A DNA stretch of 64,000 nucleotides. Source: Euclidia mi (Eukaryota > Arthropoda > Insecta > Lepidoptera > Erebidae). Below, in pieces: positions 48,756 through 58,802 of this stretch. The number at the start of each line of letters is the position of its first letter. Position 1 is the stretch's first letter. Below the pieces are notes generated by a model that searched no databases, was not told where the DNA came from, and was given only the letters and a program-made list of their open reading frames with translations. Where the stretch lies: contig OX123186.2 in assembly GCA_944739405.2 (NCBI GenBank), positions 33,155,551 to 33,219,550 of the forward strand, read 5' to 3'. Position numbers and translations under genes: made by a program.

Positions 48756-49165
48756 TTAAGAATGACGGGTAACGCTATATGGAATGGGATCCCATGGTAC
48801 AGCATTAAGACAAGCTTGTCCATTACACTGGCCGCAAGCTAAAGAGCACTGTAACGTCGCTTTCCTGCATCCACATCTTGAGTCACAGCTACTTTTGCAG
48901 TTACAGAAGATTGTATTAAGTAATTCATCTGGAGCAGGTGGTAAAATAGTCATGATAGGTTACAGGAATCCGTTACGCATAGTCTAACCCCATCCTTGAG
49001 GTTCTAAATCATGCCCTAACCAAGTTTGGATCAGATAATAAACGCGACTGAAATGTTGGTGAGCTGCTCCACTCATTGGTGGAATATTTGAGAACTGCAC
49101 AGGTTTATTCGATTTTGTTAACTTGACGTACAGTGCATAACGGAGATGATCGATACTATCCACAT
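48756..49165 (-). pseudogene. transposon-derived protein with cysteine-rich CXC-like tail, copy 2
   Basis: Near-identical to 12119-12528, including the same in-frame stops between the QTWLG part and the cysteine block. Confidence 0.6.
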
Positions 49166-50086
49166 TTTTTAATTACCGAAAGAGATTATGAGTGATTACT
49201 GAATTGATACATTTGAGAATTATTATAAAGAAAGATTGAATTTAAACTAAAAGTTAATAAAAAAATATAATTATATGTTTAGCAATAAATTATAATCTTA
49301 ATATTTCGAGTTTTTGATCGAGACCAACAGTTGACCTCAGATAATTCTCTGACTGCGCGCTCTACGCGCTCTATTTCGAAAACAGTTCAAGGTATAAAAA
49401 TATGTTAAAGAAAAAAGTTGTAGAGAATTTCATTCTCTACAATATTGGTAATAAATACAAATAGTGTAAAACCCATAGAAAACGAGATATTTGCAAAAAA
49501 TGTTAATAAAAACGATTTTTGTGACCTTTGACCCCTGAATTTAAAACTTGCGGACATCTAATTATATGTGACTTTTGAGAACAGTTTTAGGATGCCAAAA
49601 TACAAGATTTTACGTGGTAATATACTGGGAATGTCAATTTTCCGAGATTAGCACTTAATTTGGCATAAAATGACTGGACCATTATGTACCCAACGTACGC
49701 TAACTGCGATTAGTCTGGCCTCGCCGCTACGGGATGTCAACGGTCACCGCGGTGATTTAGCGGGTAGGCTCTAAACGACTGTTGGGGAGCTTCTCGTTCA
49801 GCCTACTTGCCTGCCCCAAGGACTCGATTATTCTGTGATGAAAAAAGTTTAGATATTGTTCAAATAAACAGCCTTGCCTGCATTCATATGTAAGGATGTC
49901 TGACTAGTAATATGTCTCACATGAATCTTTGATCGTTTGCTCGTCTTCTTTTCTATTCATACCTCTGTGTATATGATACGCAAAATAGTATTATGATACA
50001 AAAAATATTATTGAACGTAGCGTTCACTTCCTAGACCCTTTAAAAATATAATGTTTATTTGAATAGCACTCATAAAGTATATATAT

Positions 50087-50225
50087 AGGCTCACGCCTGT
50101 ATCCCGAAAGGGGTAGAGAGATGTGTAATCTTACACCCACATTTCGCCATGAATTTTTAGGTCCCACGTGATAGGGCGCGAGCCTATTGCCGTTACCGGG
50201 CACATCACCAGACTCCGACTCATAA
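50087..50225 (-). mobile_element. SINE 3' fragment, duplicate
   Basis: Counterpart of 13451-13590 inside duplication copy 2. Confidence 0.7.
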
Positions 50226-50800
50226 ATTCTATTGTGAAATTACATGATAGGTACGTTTTAATTCATTCACTTTCTGATTATTCTTAATTTATTTAAGACA
50301 AAACCTATACGTCTCAACCTACAACAATAAGAAGATCATCGATCTTTGGAACACAGGTAGCCACACTTCTCTTCTATTATTAATTGTTCGTAAAGTACTT
50401 GTCGCGCATCGGTCCAGTCTCGGTTTAACCTCTTTATAGTATAGAAAACTTTCTCCACTACTACAACTATACCCATAGCAGTATAGTTGTTGTACTAGAA
50501 ACTCAGACTATACTTTAAGTTACAAGTATCTACTTAAATGTTACTGAATCGCTTTGCAAAGTATGCAGTTCAGCTTTGTAAACGGTAATTGGAACACTAA
50601 TGTATGAACTTTTATGAGTAAGACTTACTGGACAGTGACATATTAGGCGATTCTTTGTGTAAAAAGAAAAGTATATGATCCAATGGTTTGTGTATAAAAG
50701 GTCAGTTCCATATTTTGTGTAGTTATTTTGTATGTATCTAAAAAGTCGTCTATCTTCCAGTGAAAGTCTCATTGAACGGCCATTTTCAATATACGAACTA

Positions 50801-50900
50801 TAGATGGATCTGTAGATTTTAGATTCTTGTTTGACATATTTTATATAGTGCTTATGTCAAAAACTGTCAAAAACGAATCTAAAATCTACAGATCTATCTA
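50801..50900. repeat. imperfect copy of the 28-bp inverted repeat
   Basis: Counterpart of 14172-14271. The left arm has changes (tagatggatc, gattcttg), so the hairpin is no longer perfect. Confidence 0.75.
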
Positions 50901-51028
50901 AAATTCGAATATTGAATTCCGGAGGAAATCGGTTGAAGTGATGATGGTCGTTGGTGACTTGGTATCGTGTAACTAACTGTATGCACTTGACAAACATAGT
51001 TATTTTGATATCACAGACATACACATAT

Positions 51029-51680
51029 CGCTGCTTTGCATGAATACCCGCACGAACCAAAATTTTGAAAATACTGGTTTATAACACAGTCACTTGCAAA
51101 ATAGTCCATATTTTATGGTAGTTAAGACTCACATTCATAACGGCAAAACCGGCGTAGTGGCGCGCAAAAATGTTGTTATGTGATTGGTTGATTTATCACA
51201 CTATATTTGTGCAATAGTCGACGATCGCCAGTTGTTGTTATTGTTTTCGAGTGTCCACATTAAAACTTTCGTGAATAATATCACATTTCTAAATAATCGT
51301 GTGCTTAAAGTGTAAAGTTTAGTAGTATTTTCTGCAATATTCACTCTTTTTAAGTTGTTTGATTATTTATGATAAAATTGTGACAATTTTCGATATACCT
51401 TTTTGTTAAAAAGTGCTGCATCTAGTGCTACAACATTTTTCACGAAATAGTAAGTAAGACATAAATACTTATTAAGATTTATTTGTTTATTCAAGACAAA
51501 AACAACAAAATCTTTTAACATGTTTAAGAAATAGGTTATTATTGCTTAGAAATAAAGCTCAACAATTCAGAACCGAAAGCAAGTTAAGTTACTTTTAACG
51601 ATATAATATAATTATAACGTGTTTCGTTTTTTTTTTGCTGCCTCGTGGCTCATTACTTTATAATCGCGATGCGACGCGAA
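51029..51680. other. possible 5' region of the transposon gene at 52261
   Basis: AT-rich, no coding frame. It precedes a stretch that looks like an intron ending at an acceptor (attatttacag, 52050-52060). It may hold the promoter and first exon of the DUF7869-like gene, but I see no decisive signal. Confidence 0.3.
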
Positions 51681-51905
51681 AAGGCCTTTTATAATCGCGA
51701 TGTCCCGGGTTCGAATCCTGGTTCAAGTAGGAAACGTGGTAATCGCCATTCCTAATTTAGAAAACTGTTAATAGCAACTCGGAGTAAAAAATTGTGCCCG
51801 ATGAATAACAGAAAAAACATAGCCGGCGAAACGCCGAAACCGAGTGAATTTTTTACCTCTGCCTACACCTTCGGCTATTACAGGCATGATGCTATGCTGT
51901 GTTGT
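51681..51905 (+). mobile_element. diverged tRNA-derived SINE
   Basis: B-box-like gggttcgaatcc near 51708-51720, then a body with gtgcccgatgaa, agccggcgaaacgcc and a tail cctctgcctacaccttcggctattacaggcatgatgctatg. Related to the SINEs at 17038 and 55810, but more diverged. Confidence 0.6.
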
Positions 51906-52060
51906 GGTGTAGTATGATAGGTACGGTGTGGGTTGCATGGTGAGATATGGTTTAGTATGGAGTGGTTTGGTGTGTTGTATTGTGATGTTGGTGTGTCATG
52001 ACACGGCACGGCATAGTATGGTGTGGTACGATATTATATGAATTGTTCTTATTATTTACA

Positions 52061-54113
52061 GTGCCGAATCCCCATACCCTACAAATAATCCGGAATCTCA
52101 AACAAGATAGTAAATCTATTACACAAAATGATAAACCTACGACATCAACTTCCATACAATTCACTGAGAAGGAACAGTTCATTTTACTGCCCACGTCCAA
52201 GATAACATTGAAAATAAAGATTTATCTAATGTTAGTGAAGACTTTTGCTCAGATGATAGTGTGAAGGATCCTGACTATATAAATATCGATACACCCTGTT
52301 CTTCAAAGAGGTCTCTTTTGAAAAATAAAAGCCGAGAAGTTTTAAAAAAATGTATGAGTACAATAGATTTGAATGAAAAACAATATGACAATTTCAGTAA
52401 TGACGTTTCCACCATAAACCAAACAAGTTCACCAATACCTATGCGGATAGCCCCCATGCAAACAGAATCTAGTAGCAGCTCAAGTGATGGATCTAGTTCA
52501 TCCAGCTCAAGCGATAGATCTAGTTCCTCAGATTCCGAGAGTTCATCAGATGATGAATTGAATAATGAACGTTTAACAGCAGTGGTTCAGTCTAGGGTAG
52601 ATAATAATATATTTGCTACAACAGCTACTTATAACAGTAATCGGGGGAAAAACAATGCTTTTTATTTGACCATTGATAATGAGAGAATTCGAGTCTGTAA
52701 AGTATTTTTTAAAGCAACGCTGGATATAACTGATACCTCCATCCGAACTGTTCTTCAAAAGAACAAGAATTCATGTGGCATGTTAGATTTGGATAAACGT
52801 GATAAACACGGCAAACATTTTCATTTACATCCGGCTATTAAAGAAGGTATTATTTAACACATCAACTCAATTCCAAAAATTGAAAGTCACTACTGTCGTG
52901 CAGACACAAAAAGGCTTTATATTGATGGTGGGAAAACTGTAGCAGACTTACATAGGGATTACGAATTCGATTGTCAGTCAAAAAGTCTACCAAGCGCCAA
53001 TTACCTCATGTATTACAGGATCTTTAACAACGAATTCAATATTACCTTTTTTCAACCGAAGAAAGATCAGTGTGAGGATTGTACATCATACAGTAATGCC
53101 ACAGAAAATGATAAGGTAGAACTGAAAGAAAAGTTTGACAGGCATTTAAAAGAGAAAGATTTGTCAAGGCAAAATAAAGAAGATGACAAAAAATTTACTC
53201 CTGATAATTGTATTGTAGCGGTTTATGATCTTCAGACTGAAATGCCTTGTCCTAGAGGAGATGCATCAAACTTTTATTACGTATCAAAATTAAATACGTA
53301 TAATTTCACAATATGCGATATCAAATCTAAAGACACTGCATGTTACGTCTGGCATGAAGGTGAAGATAAACGCGGTGCTGTAGAAATAGGAATTTGTTTG
53401 CTTAAATACATACAGAATTTAAAGCGTAAAGCTGAAGAACTAGATTCAAAATTAGATATAATTTTTTATTCCGACAATTGCTGTGGCCAGCAAAAGAACC
53501 AGTACATAATAGCTCTTTATGTATATGCAGCTTACCATCTCGATTTTATTAATTCAATAACCCACAAATACCTAATAAAAGGGCACACTCAAAACGAGGG
53601 GGATAATGTCCACTCCCTCATTGAAAGAGGAGTAGGTAAAGCTCTGAAGTCTGGTCCCAAATATACACCTGACCAGTATGTGCACATTATAAGGAATGCA
53701 AAAAAATCTGGTAAAGCATATTGTTTGTTTTGTTTTTCGTGTGAGTGTGTGGCCAACTCTGGTGTCGGAGTTTTCAGACCGCCCAAAGGCCTCCGACATG
53801 GCCTAACGACCCTTATCCTTAGACAAGAGCCGGGGCCGACAGTTTTACGTGCCCTCCGAAGCACGGTAGCGCTCAGATGAAAATGCCACAAACGGTCACC
53901 CATCCAAGTGGCAACCTGTGCAAACGTTGCTTAACTTTGCCGATCTGTTACGAACGGCAAGCTATGAGCGCTACTTAAAAGTAAAGCATATAAAGTAAAT
54001 GAATTAGTACATGAAGATTTTTTTGATATTAAAGCGTTGGCTTCATCAATAGGCAAAATTTTTTCTAAGAATATGGACAAAGAAACGTTAAAGCTAGGAG
54101 ATGTCAGTAGCGT
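52061..54113 (+). pseudogene. DUF7869-like transposon-derived gene, broken by a stop and a SINE
   Basis: Coding sequence appears after an acceptor at 52060. In the frame used downstream it runs through 52261-52857, with a Ser/Asp-rich low-complexity stretch (about 52465-52560), to a TAA at 52855-52857. It continues in the same frame through 53008-53710. Characteristic parts are KKDQCEDC, AVYDLQTEMPCPRG, FYSDNCCGQQKNQ and KGHTQNEGD, which I recognise as the DUF7869 family, probably a DDE-type nuclease fold. A 5S-derived SINE (53722-53980) then interrupts it, and the frame resumes to about 54113. One nonsense codon and one insertion make it non-functional. Confidence 0.75.
53722..53980 (-). mobile_element. 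5S-rRNA-derived SINE inside the DUF7869-like gene
   Basis: Reverse-strand copy of the SINE at 14848-15099 (gatcggcaaagttaagcaacg, cacttggatgggtgacc on the minus strand). It is flanked by an 11-bp duplication GTAAAGCATAT at 53711-53721 and 53981-53991. The interrupted protein frame is restored in sense on either side if one duplication is ignored. Confidence 0.92.
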
Positions 54114-54184
54114 AAAATTGGGGCTTCTGCATCACTTGCTCTCGCGTCGCCGCTCGAGCTGCGTGATACAGAAGCCCCAATTTT
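54114..54184. repeat. 22-bp inverted repeat (hairpin)
   Basis: Arms AAAATTGGGGCTTCTGCATC (54114-54133, plus two bases) and 54163-54184 are reverse complements with one mismatch and a 27-base GC-rich loop. It directly ends the DUF7869-like coding remnant. Confidence 0.8.
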
Positions 54185-54470
54185 ACAATCGAGATCGATT
54201 AATATAAATGTGATCTACATCACTCAGAACAAAGTGAGCTGACGCAGACGCTCCCAATAATACCGTTGTTATCTGCGATCCGTCTGATTCACGATATAAT
54301 ATTGTATTTCATTCACCGACTTATCAATGCAATGGGACAACTTACTGTCGTTTCTAGTTTGAGATGCTAATGTAACAACATTCTCAAGTTAGACTGCTGT
54401 GTTCAGTCGACGCGATCAGTCCGATCGGTTATTGTGTGTATCATAATCTGGTATGGTGTCGAACTGACAT
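54185..54470. repeat. hairpin-headed dispersed repeat, copy 1
   Basis: Shares 'gatcgattaatataaatgtg' and 'ttgttatctgcgatcc.t.t.attcacgatata' with 56178-56310. It shares 'acaacattctcaagtt' and 'cgacgcg.tcagt.cg' with 55480-55700. All three contain a short palindromic GC-rich segment around ctgcgtc...gacgcag. Confidence 0.6.
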
Positions 54471-54913
54471 AGCCAAGCAAAAATTATCGCGCGCACTTAA
54501 ATAAGTACAATAAACAACAATATCATGTTCGATCACGGCACATCGTTGCATCGAAACGATTTGGTGCACATCTTGTACTAATGAATGCATAGGCCTTCCG
54601 TATAATGAGAGGTTAGCTTTTACTAGCAACTATAACTCAATAATAGAGTTGTGGACACTACCACAATGCAACAATATAGCTGAGTGTGCACATCAAGTGC
54701 ACATATTTGTCACAGACTAATCTTATGCCTTGCAATGTTTTCTTTTATATGTAATACTTTTTCTGTGTCTGTGACAAATAAATAGTTTTTCTCTTTTTTC
54801 TTTCTTAGTAAGTAGCCAACAGTAGGTATTATGGAGACATAATAATTGCTTATAATACAAAAAAAAATAAAGTAAAAAAAACATAAAAACAAAATCCAAA
54901 CTGGAACAATACT
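54471..54913. other. spacer, nothing recognised
   Basis: AT-rich. It may include the body of the SINE whose head is at 54914-55029. Confidence 0.35.
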
Positions 54914-55029
54914 CATTTGTTCCTTGCGGGAATCGAACCCGCAACACGTTGGTGCATTAGTTGCTGCGTCTATTAAACTTACTATTTACATTGTGATGCG
55001 AGTCATACTCTTAGCCAATGCGCCAAACG
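54914..55029 (-). mobile_element. tRNA-like SINE head
   Basis: On the minus strand it starts ggcgcattggctaagagtatga (A-box-like) and has B-box ggttcgattcccgcaagg near 54925-54942. The spacing between the boxes, about 60 bases, is too long for an ordinary intronless tRNA and no cloverleaf closes, so I read it as a SINE head. Confidence 0.5.
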
Positions 55030-55345
55030 TGTCGTCAAAGATGTGATAAAATATTGGACCACTTTGTCTTAACATGACGTGTATAGAATTATCCAAGATA
55101 ATCAATAACTCAGTACAAACGTTTATTTTTTATAATTACGATAGTAAAATCTTCTAATATATAATATATTTAAGTAGTAGACAATTAGGATTCTTGATGG
55201 ATGATTTATATATCTTAGTCTTAAAACAAATAGCACTTTAAAATACAATAAATGTTAGATTAGGAATCACTTATTTCTTATAAGATTATTTAATTACTCT
55301 TTTAATAATAATAATTATGCATTTCATTTTCATCTACTACAGGCA
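55030..55345. other. spacer, nothing recognised
   Basis: AT-rich, no gene. Confidence 0.4.
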
Positions 55346-55476
55346 TTCAATCCAGCAAACCTGCCGTCTTTCTGATTTAGTCAAATCGTAAAAAGGAAAT
55401 GGTGGTTTGATTAAAAACACTTGTAGGTTTTTATTACACCATACAGCTATTTCTTTTAGTATAAATTTATTTGCTT
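55346..55476 (-). pseudogene. fragment of a second Maverick-like 152-residue protein gene
   Basis: 131 bp aligning without gaps to 56856-56986, the middle of the 152-residue gene. The translation shares strings such as LQVFLIKPPFPFYDLT and RQVCWIE. Most base differences fall at third codon positions. Neighbouring Maverick sequence is not visible on either side, so this is an isolated remnant of a related element or of an old partial duplication. Confidence 0.8.
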
Positions 55477-55479
55477 ACT

Positions 55480-55700
55480 GCATCACTCACCTCGCTTCGC
55501 TCCGTTCGCAATGCAGAGCGCCCCAAAAATCACACTACTAACATGATCTGCGATACGGACGGTTGGCATTAGAAGTATAATATTATTTCATTCATCGATG
55601 CATCGTAATACTGGTAGCATAGTAACAATATTTTTACTTGGGATGACATAATATAAACAACATTCTCAAGTTCGTTCGACGCGCTCAGTGCGGCTCGGGC
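55480..55700. repeat. hairpin-headed dispersed repeat, copy 2
   Basis: Contains ctgcatcactcacctcgcttcgctccgttcgcaatgcag, a palindromic head, then sequence resembling 54240-54420. Confidence 0.55.
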
Positions 55701-55809
55701 ACAGCGATGCATTCATAATAATTTATATGTAGGTAGGTACATACTGTTATCTTTGCACAGCTCGTTGATAATTTTAATGAATGAATGCAAAATCTTAACA
55801 ATGTTGAAA

Positions 55810-56040
55810 GTAGGATCGGGTGGCTCCCGGGTTCGATTCCCGGGTCGGCCAAAGTGTTATTGGGTTTTTCTGTTAGGAAATTCTCAGTAACAGCATGAAG
55901 TCTAGAAATGTGCCCGGTACGGCAATAGGCTCGCCTCCCTATTACGTGGGACTTAAATATATCTGGCGAAAAGTGGGTGTAGTAATACACCTTTGCCTAC
56001 CTCTTCAGGGTTACAGGCATAAGACTATGAATGTATGTAC
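55810..56040 (+). mobile_element. tRNA-derived SINE
   Basis: B-box in 'cccgggttcgattcccgggtcgg' (55828-55850), body 'tgttattgggtttttctg', 'gtgcccggtacggcaataggctcgcc', 'tatctggcgaaaagtgggtgtag', and tail 'cctttgcctacctcttcagggttacaggcataagactatgaatgtatgta'. Same family as 17038-17446, opposite strand. Confidence 0.8.
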
Positions 56041-56149
56041 TTATGAATGTTATAATTGTTTTATCCACAACTAGCTTTTGCCTCTGACTTCGTCTACATG
56101 GAACTTGAACCCACGGTCACTCGGATTCCAGGTGATGCGGGCGTATCGA

Positions 56150-56340
56150 GATAAAGCAGATTGACTGCACGTGTAGTGTTCGATCGATTAATATAAATGT
56201 GTTCTGACTTCTGCGTCACTCAACTCGCTTCGCTCGTTTCGCGACGCAGACGCCTCCAATAATACCTACTTTTGTTATCTGCGATCCATTTTATTCACGA
56301 TATAGATTATTAACATTATGTTTTCAGCTTAGAATAATAA
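56150..56340. repeat. hairpin-headed dispersed repeat, copy 3
   Basis: Palindromic head tctgcgtcactcaactcgcttcgctcgtttcgcgacgcaga (56212-56252) followed by 'cgcctccaataatacc' and 'ttgttatctgcgatcc', shared with 54185-54310. Confidence 0.6.
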
Positions 56341-56564
56341 CACCTATTCTAAGGTTTTCAGGTTAGGAATTTAACTCCTTGTCTTAGTGACCAATGTAAC
56401 TGTTCTCTTTGCTGAGTTTTTTATTGTACTTATGAATGTGTATCAATTCATGTAATATTCCAATCATAGTATATATTAAAACTAAATGGGTATGTTATTG
56501 AGTATAGGAAACGATTAAGTAAAATGAAACAATCCATATTGTATCTTTTTAAAAAAGTTTATTA
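56341..56564 (-). terminator. 3' end region of the Maverick minus-strand block
   Basis: An AATAAA polyadenylation-type signal on the minus strand lies at about 56550-56555, just after the stop of the 152-residue gene. No terminal inverted repeat of the element is recognisable further left, so its left end is not defined. Confidence 0.45.
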
Positions 56565-57023
56565 TCAAAGCACCATTTTTAAGCACATAACATTTTTTAA
56601 TGCACATATTGAGTCATGATAGATACAATTGTACAAATCTCCGGAATATTTATAGCGATCATATAGGGTTAACAAATTAGGACAACCTTTATCTTCTAAA
56701 TTAATTACATTAACACTATTTAAAATATTTTTCAACCATGACACTTTTTCAAGACCTTTAACGAAAACAGACTTATCTTTTAAGATATCTAAAACTAAAT
56801 ATTGATAATTTGAGTAAGGTATAAATCCTTCGCTCCAGTATATTTTTCTATTACGCTCAATCCAGCAAACTTGTTGTCTTTCCGAGTTGGTCAAATCGTA
56901 AAAAGGAAATGGCGGTTTGATTAAAAACACTTGCAGGCTTTGATTACACCATATAGCAATTTCTTTTATTACAAATTCATTTGCTTCTGTTTTAAAGCCT
57001 TGGATGTCTACAATAGCAGTCAT
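56565..57023 (-). CDS. 152-residue Maverick protein of unknown function
   Basis: Intact frame. I recognise it as a protein that accompanies Maverick-type elements in insects, but its function is not known to me. Features: VDIQGF near the N-terminus, IKPPFPFYDL, WIERNRKIYW, VFVKGLEKVSWL and NLEDKGCPNL. The spacing of these acidic motifs is faintly like a DEDD-type exonuclease fold (inference only; not all catalytic acids can be placed). Its ATG overlaps the stop of the capsid gene as ATGA (57020-57023). A related fragment is at 55346-55476. As last gene of the minus-strand series it is followed by a polyadenylation-type signal. Confidence 0.75.
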   Translation of the reverse strand: MTAIVDIQGFKTEANEFVIKEIAIWCNQSLQVFLIKPPFPFYDLTNSERQQVCWIERNRKIYWSEGFIPYSNYQYLVLDILKDKSVFVKGLEKVSWLKNILNSVNVINLEDKGCPNLLTLYDRYKYSGDLYNCIYHDSICALKNVMCLKMVL

Positions 57024-58225
57024 GATAATCTACGCACGATGTTGCTCAGAGGTTTGTATTCCACAAGTCGGTCGTTTATAATCAAACAGTATGCAGTTGT
57101 CTTATCTGGTATTTGTGTTGAACATTCAAATTCCAATCTTACATCCACTGGACCAGTTTTTAAACTATCGTTTTGCCTCGAGCAGTCTAAGATGAAGACT
57201 GGGGCCTTTTCTTTGAAATCCTGCAGATCAAGCAACGGTTCTACCGGAGAGTTATAATACGACTGGCGAAATTTCACATACATTTCATATAATATACTAT
57301 ATTTGTTCTCACAAAACTTTAAAGATAAAGGCTCATAAGGATAATATTGCGAATTTAAAAAGAGCGTAACATTTGTCACCTCACAATGATCAAATACCGA
57401 ACTGTCTTTAGTTCTATTATTTTTTCTATTAGTTTGCAAGCAAAAAATGACATACCGAGGCTTTTCTAATTGAGAAGCAGTCTTTACTGACCAAGAATGC
57501 TTTGTGGTTTTAGGTAGTAAAGGATACTCATATAAATCCCAATTTCTAAAGGCCATCTGAATAGGTTTATCTCTTTCTAAGTGCTATAAAAGTATTAAAC
57601 GTTCTCGAACGGAAACTTTTATATGTGGTACTCTCCATTGAATTCTCTGTATATCTATTTGAAGCTGAACGACTTCATCAGTAAGAATAATACTATTTAA
57701 GTTAGAATTACTCCTATTCAATATAAGTTCGTGTTTACAATTGATCACAATTTTATTGTAATCCTCTGCAAACCCTAAAATCTTATTTAAGGGCACCACA
57801 ACGCTAAAATGTCCATCACTTTGGAAACCGTTTAAATTCCAACCCCATAATGCAGAAACTTTACTTTCTGATTCATTAAATGAGATGTATGACTTTATTG
57901 TTGATGTTATTCATGAATTTTTTATACGGTCTATTTCAATGCCATTCATTTCGTACCTGATGTCTTGGAACAAGTACATAACAGGGTTATTAGTAAACGT
58001 AACAGCTTTCTTGATCTGATGCCCATCCTTACCGAACAGCTTTGCTTGACCTTCGATGTAGATGGAACTGGCTGATGGTAGCACGTATATATCTTGCTGG
58101 TGTATGGGGATTCTGATTTCATCGTTTTCTCTAAAACTGTTATTGTAGGGATTGTATGAATGGATTTCATAACTTTCGATCGAACTATCAAAGTGTGGTA
58201 AGTCGGTAATCTGTAGTATACTCAT
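57020..58225 (-). pseudogene. major capsid protein, one frame with two in-frame stops
   Basis: One continuous minus-strand frame of 402 codons from ATG (58225) to TGA (57020-57022), interrupted by TGA at 57911-57913 and TAG at 57584-57586. No frameshift is needed. The N-terminal part (ITDLPHFDSSIESYEIHSYNP) and the C-terminal part (SSVFDHCEVTNVTLFLNSQYYP) look like the double-jelly-roll major capsid protein of Maverick/adintovirus elements, which forms the hexons of an icosahedral shell. The start overlaps the stop of the 48-residue gene and the end overlaps the start of the 152-residue gene, both as ATGA. As it stands, full-length capsid cannot be made without readthrough. Confidence 0.8.
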
Positions 58226-58368
58226 ACTTTAAACCCTAAAGCTTTAAGAAAATCTTTATTTGATTTAGTCAATTTCTTCACGTTTTTCTTACGTCTGTGC
58301 ACCTTTATGGTTGTTGACGGAATAGGACGTTTTATTTTCACTGAAGGGTTTATATAATATACTATCAT
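58222..58368 (-). CDS. 48-residue basic protein between penton and capsid genes
   Basis: ATG at 58366-58368 overlaps the penton stop (ATGA), and its TGA (58222-58224) overlaps the capsid ATG. The middle is strongly basic (KVHRRKKNVKKL) and the C-terminus reads SNKDFLKALGFKV. Its size, charge and place suggest a small virion or DNA-condensing protein comparable in role to adenoviral core peptides (inference). The exact fit between two genes on both sides argues that it is real, although it is under 60 codons. Confidence 0.7.
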   Translation of the reverse strand: MIVYYINPSVKIKRPIPSTTIKVHRRKKNVKKLTKSNKDFLKALGFKV

Positions 58369-58769
58369 TTTGCTTTTCTTAAATGAAGACGTAATTGAAT
58401 ATTTTCTTCACCAAAGTCAATACGGTAACCAAACTGATCTACAATCCTAACAGATATGGATGAAATTATATTTTTGTTAACTGGAAAGTAAATAACGTTC
58501 TGAGGTATTTCTATGTAGCCGTGACTTGGAGCAGTATCAGATATAAATTCATGAATAAAATGAGTCGGTAATCCGTTGCAGTATGAACCGTGTACAAGAT
58601 CACATTCAATTCTGATAACAGCTGTTAAACTGCTGATTAACGGGCACATTCGGTCTTGTTTTTAATACTGAAAAGTATAGTAAACCGCACTCGTACTGAT
58701 CAGATAAATGAAGTGAAAATACGAAATCAGTTCCGATTTATTTCCAGAGATGGTAACCGTAGTAGACAT
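58365..58769 (-). pseudogene. penton-like minor capsid protein, apparently frameshifted
   Basis: The C-terminal 94-codon part (58649-58365) has IRIECDLVHGSYCNGLPTHF and YFPVNKNIISSISVRIVDQ, which fits the single-jelly-roll penton of Maverick-type elements. An upstream ATG at 58767-58769 opens MSTTVTISGNKSEL in the same frame and is stopped by a TAA near 58665. Between about 58710 and 58625 the neighbouring frame reads more like protein (DQYECGLLYF, VLKTRPNVP), so two compensating indels are likely. Its stop overlaps the 48-residue gene. A CAGT initiator-like motif lies at 58778-58781. Confidence 0.65.
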
Positions 58770-58802
58770 GCTTGCATACTGAACTCTTTTAGATGATCCT
58801 TT

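Larger units (their letters stand above)
48080..51028. repeat. direct duplication, copy 2
   Basis: Matches 10746-14399 in the same orientation (see there). It starts right after the truncated 5' edge of LINE-B. It contains a 92-bp SINE tail at 48606-48697 where copy 1 has 763 bp. Confidence 0.9.

Noticed and set aside
54914..55029. tRNA gene on the minus strand
   Set aside because: Box spacing is too long and the acceptor stem does not pair.
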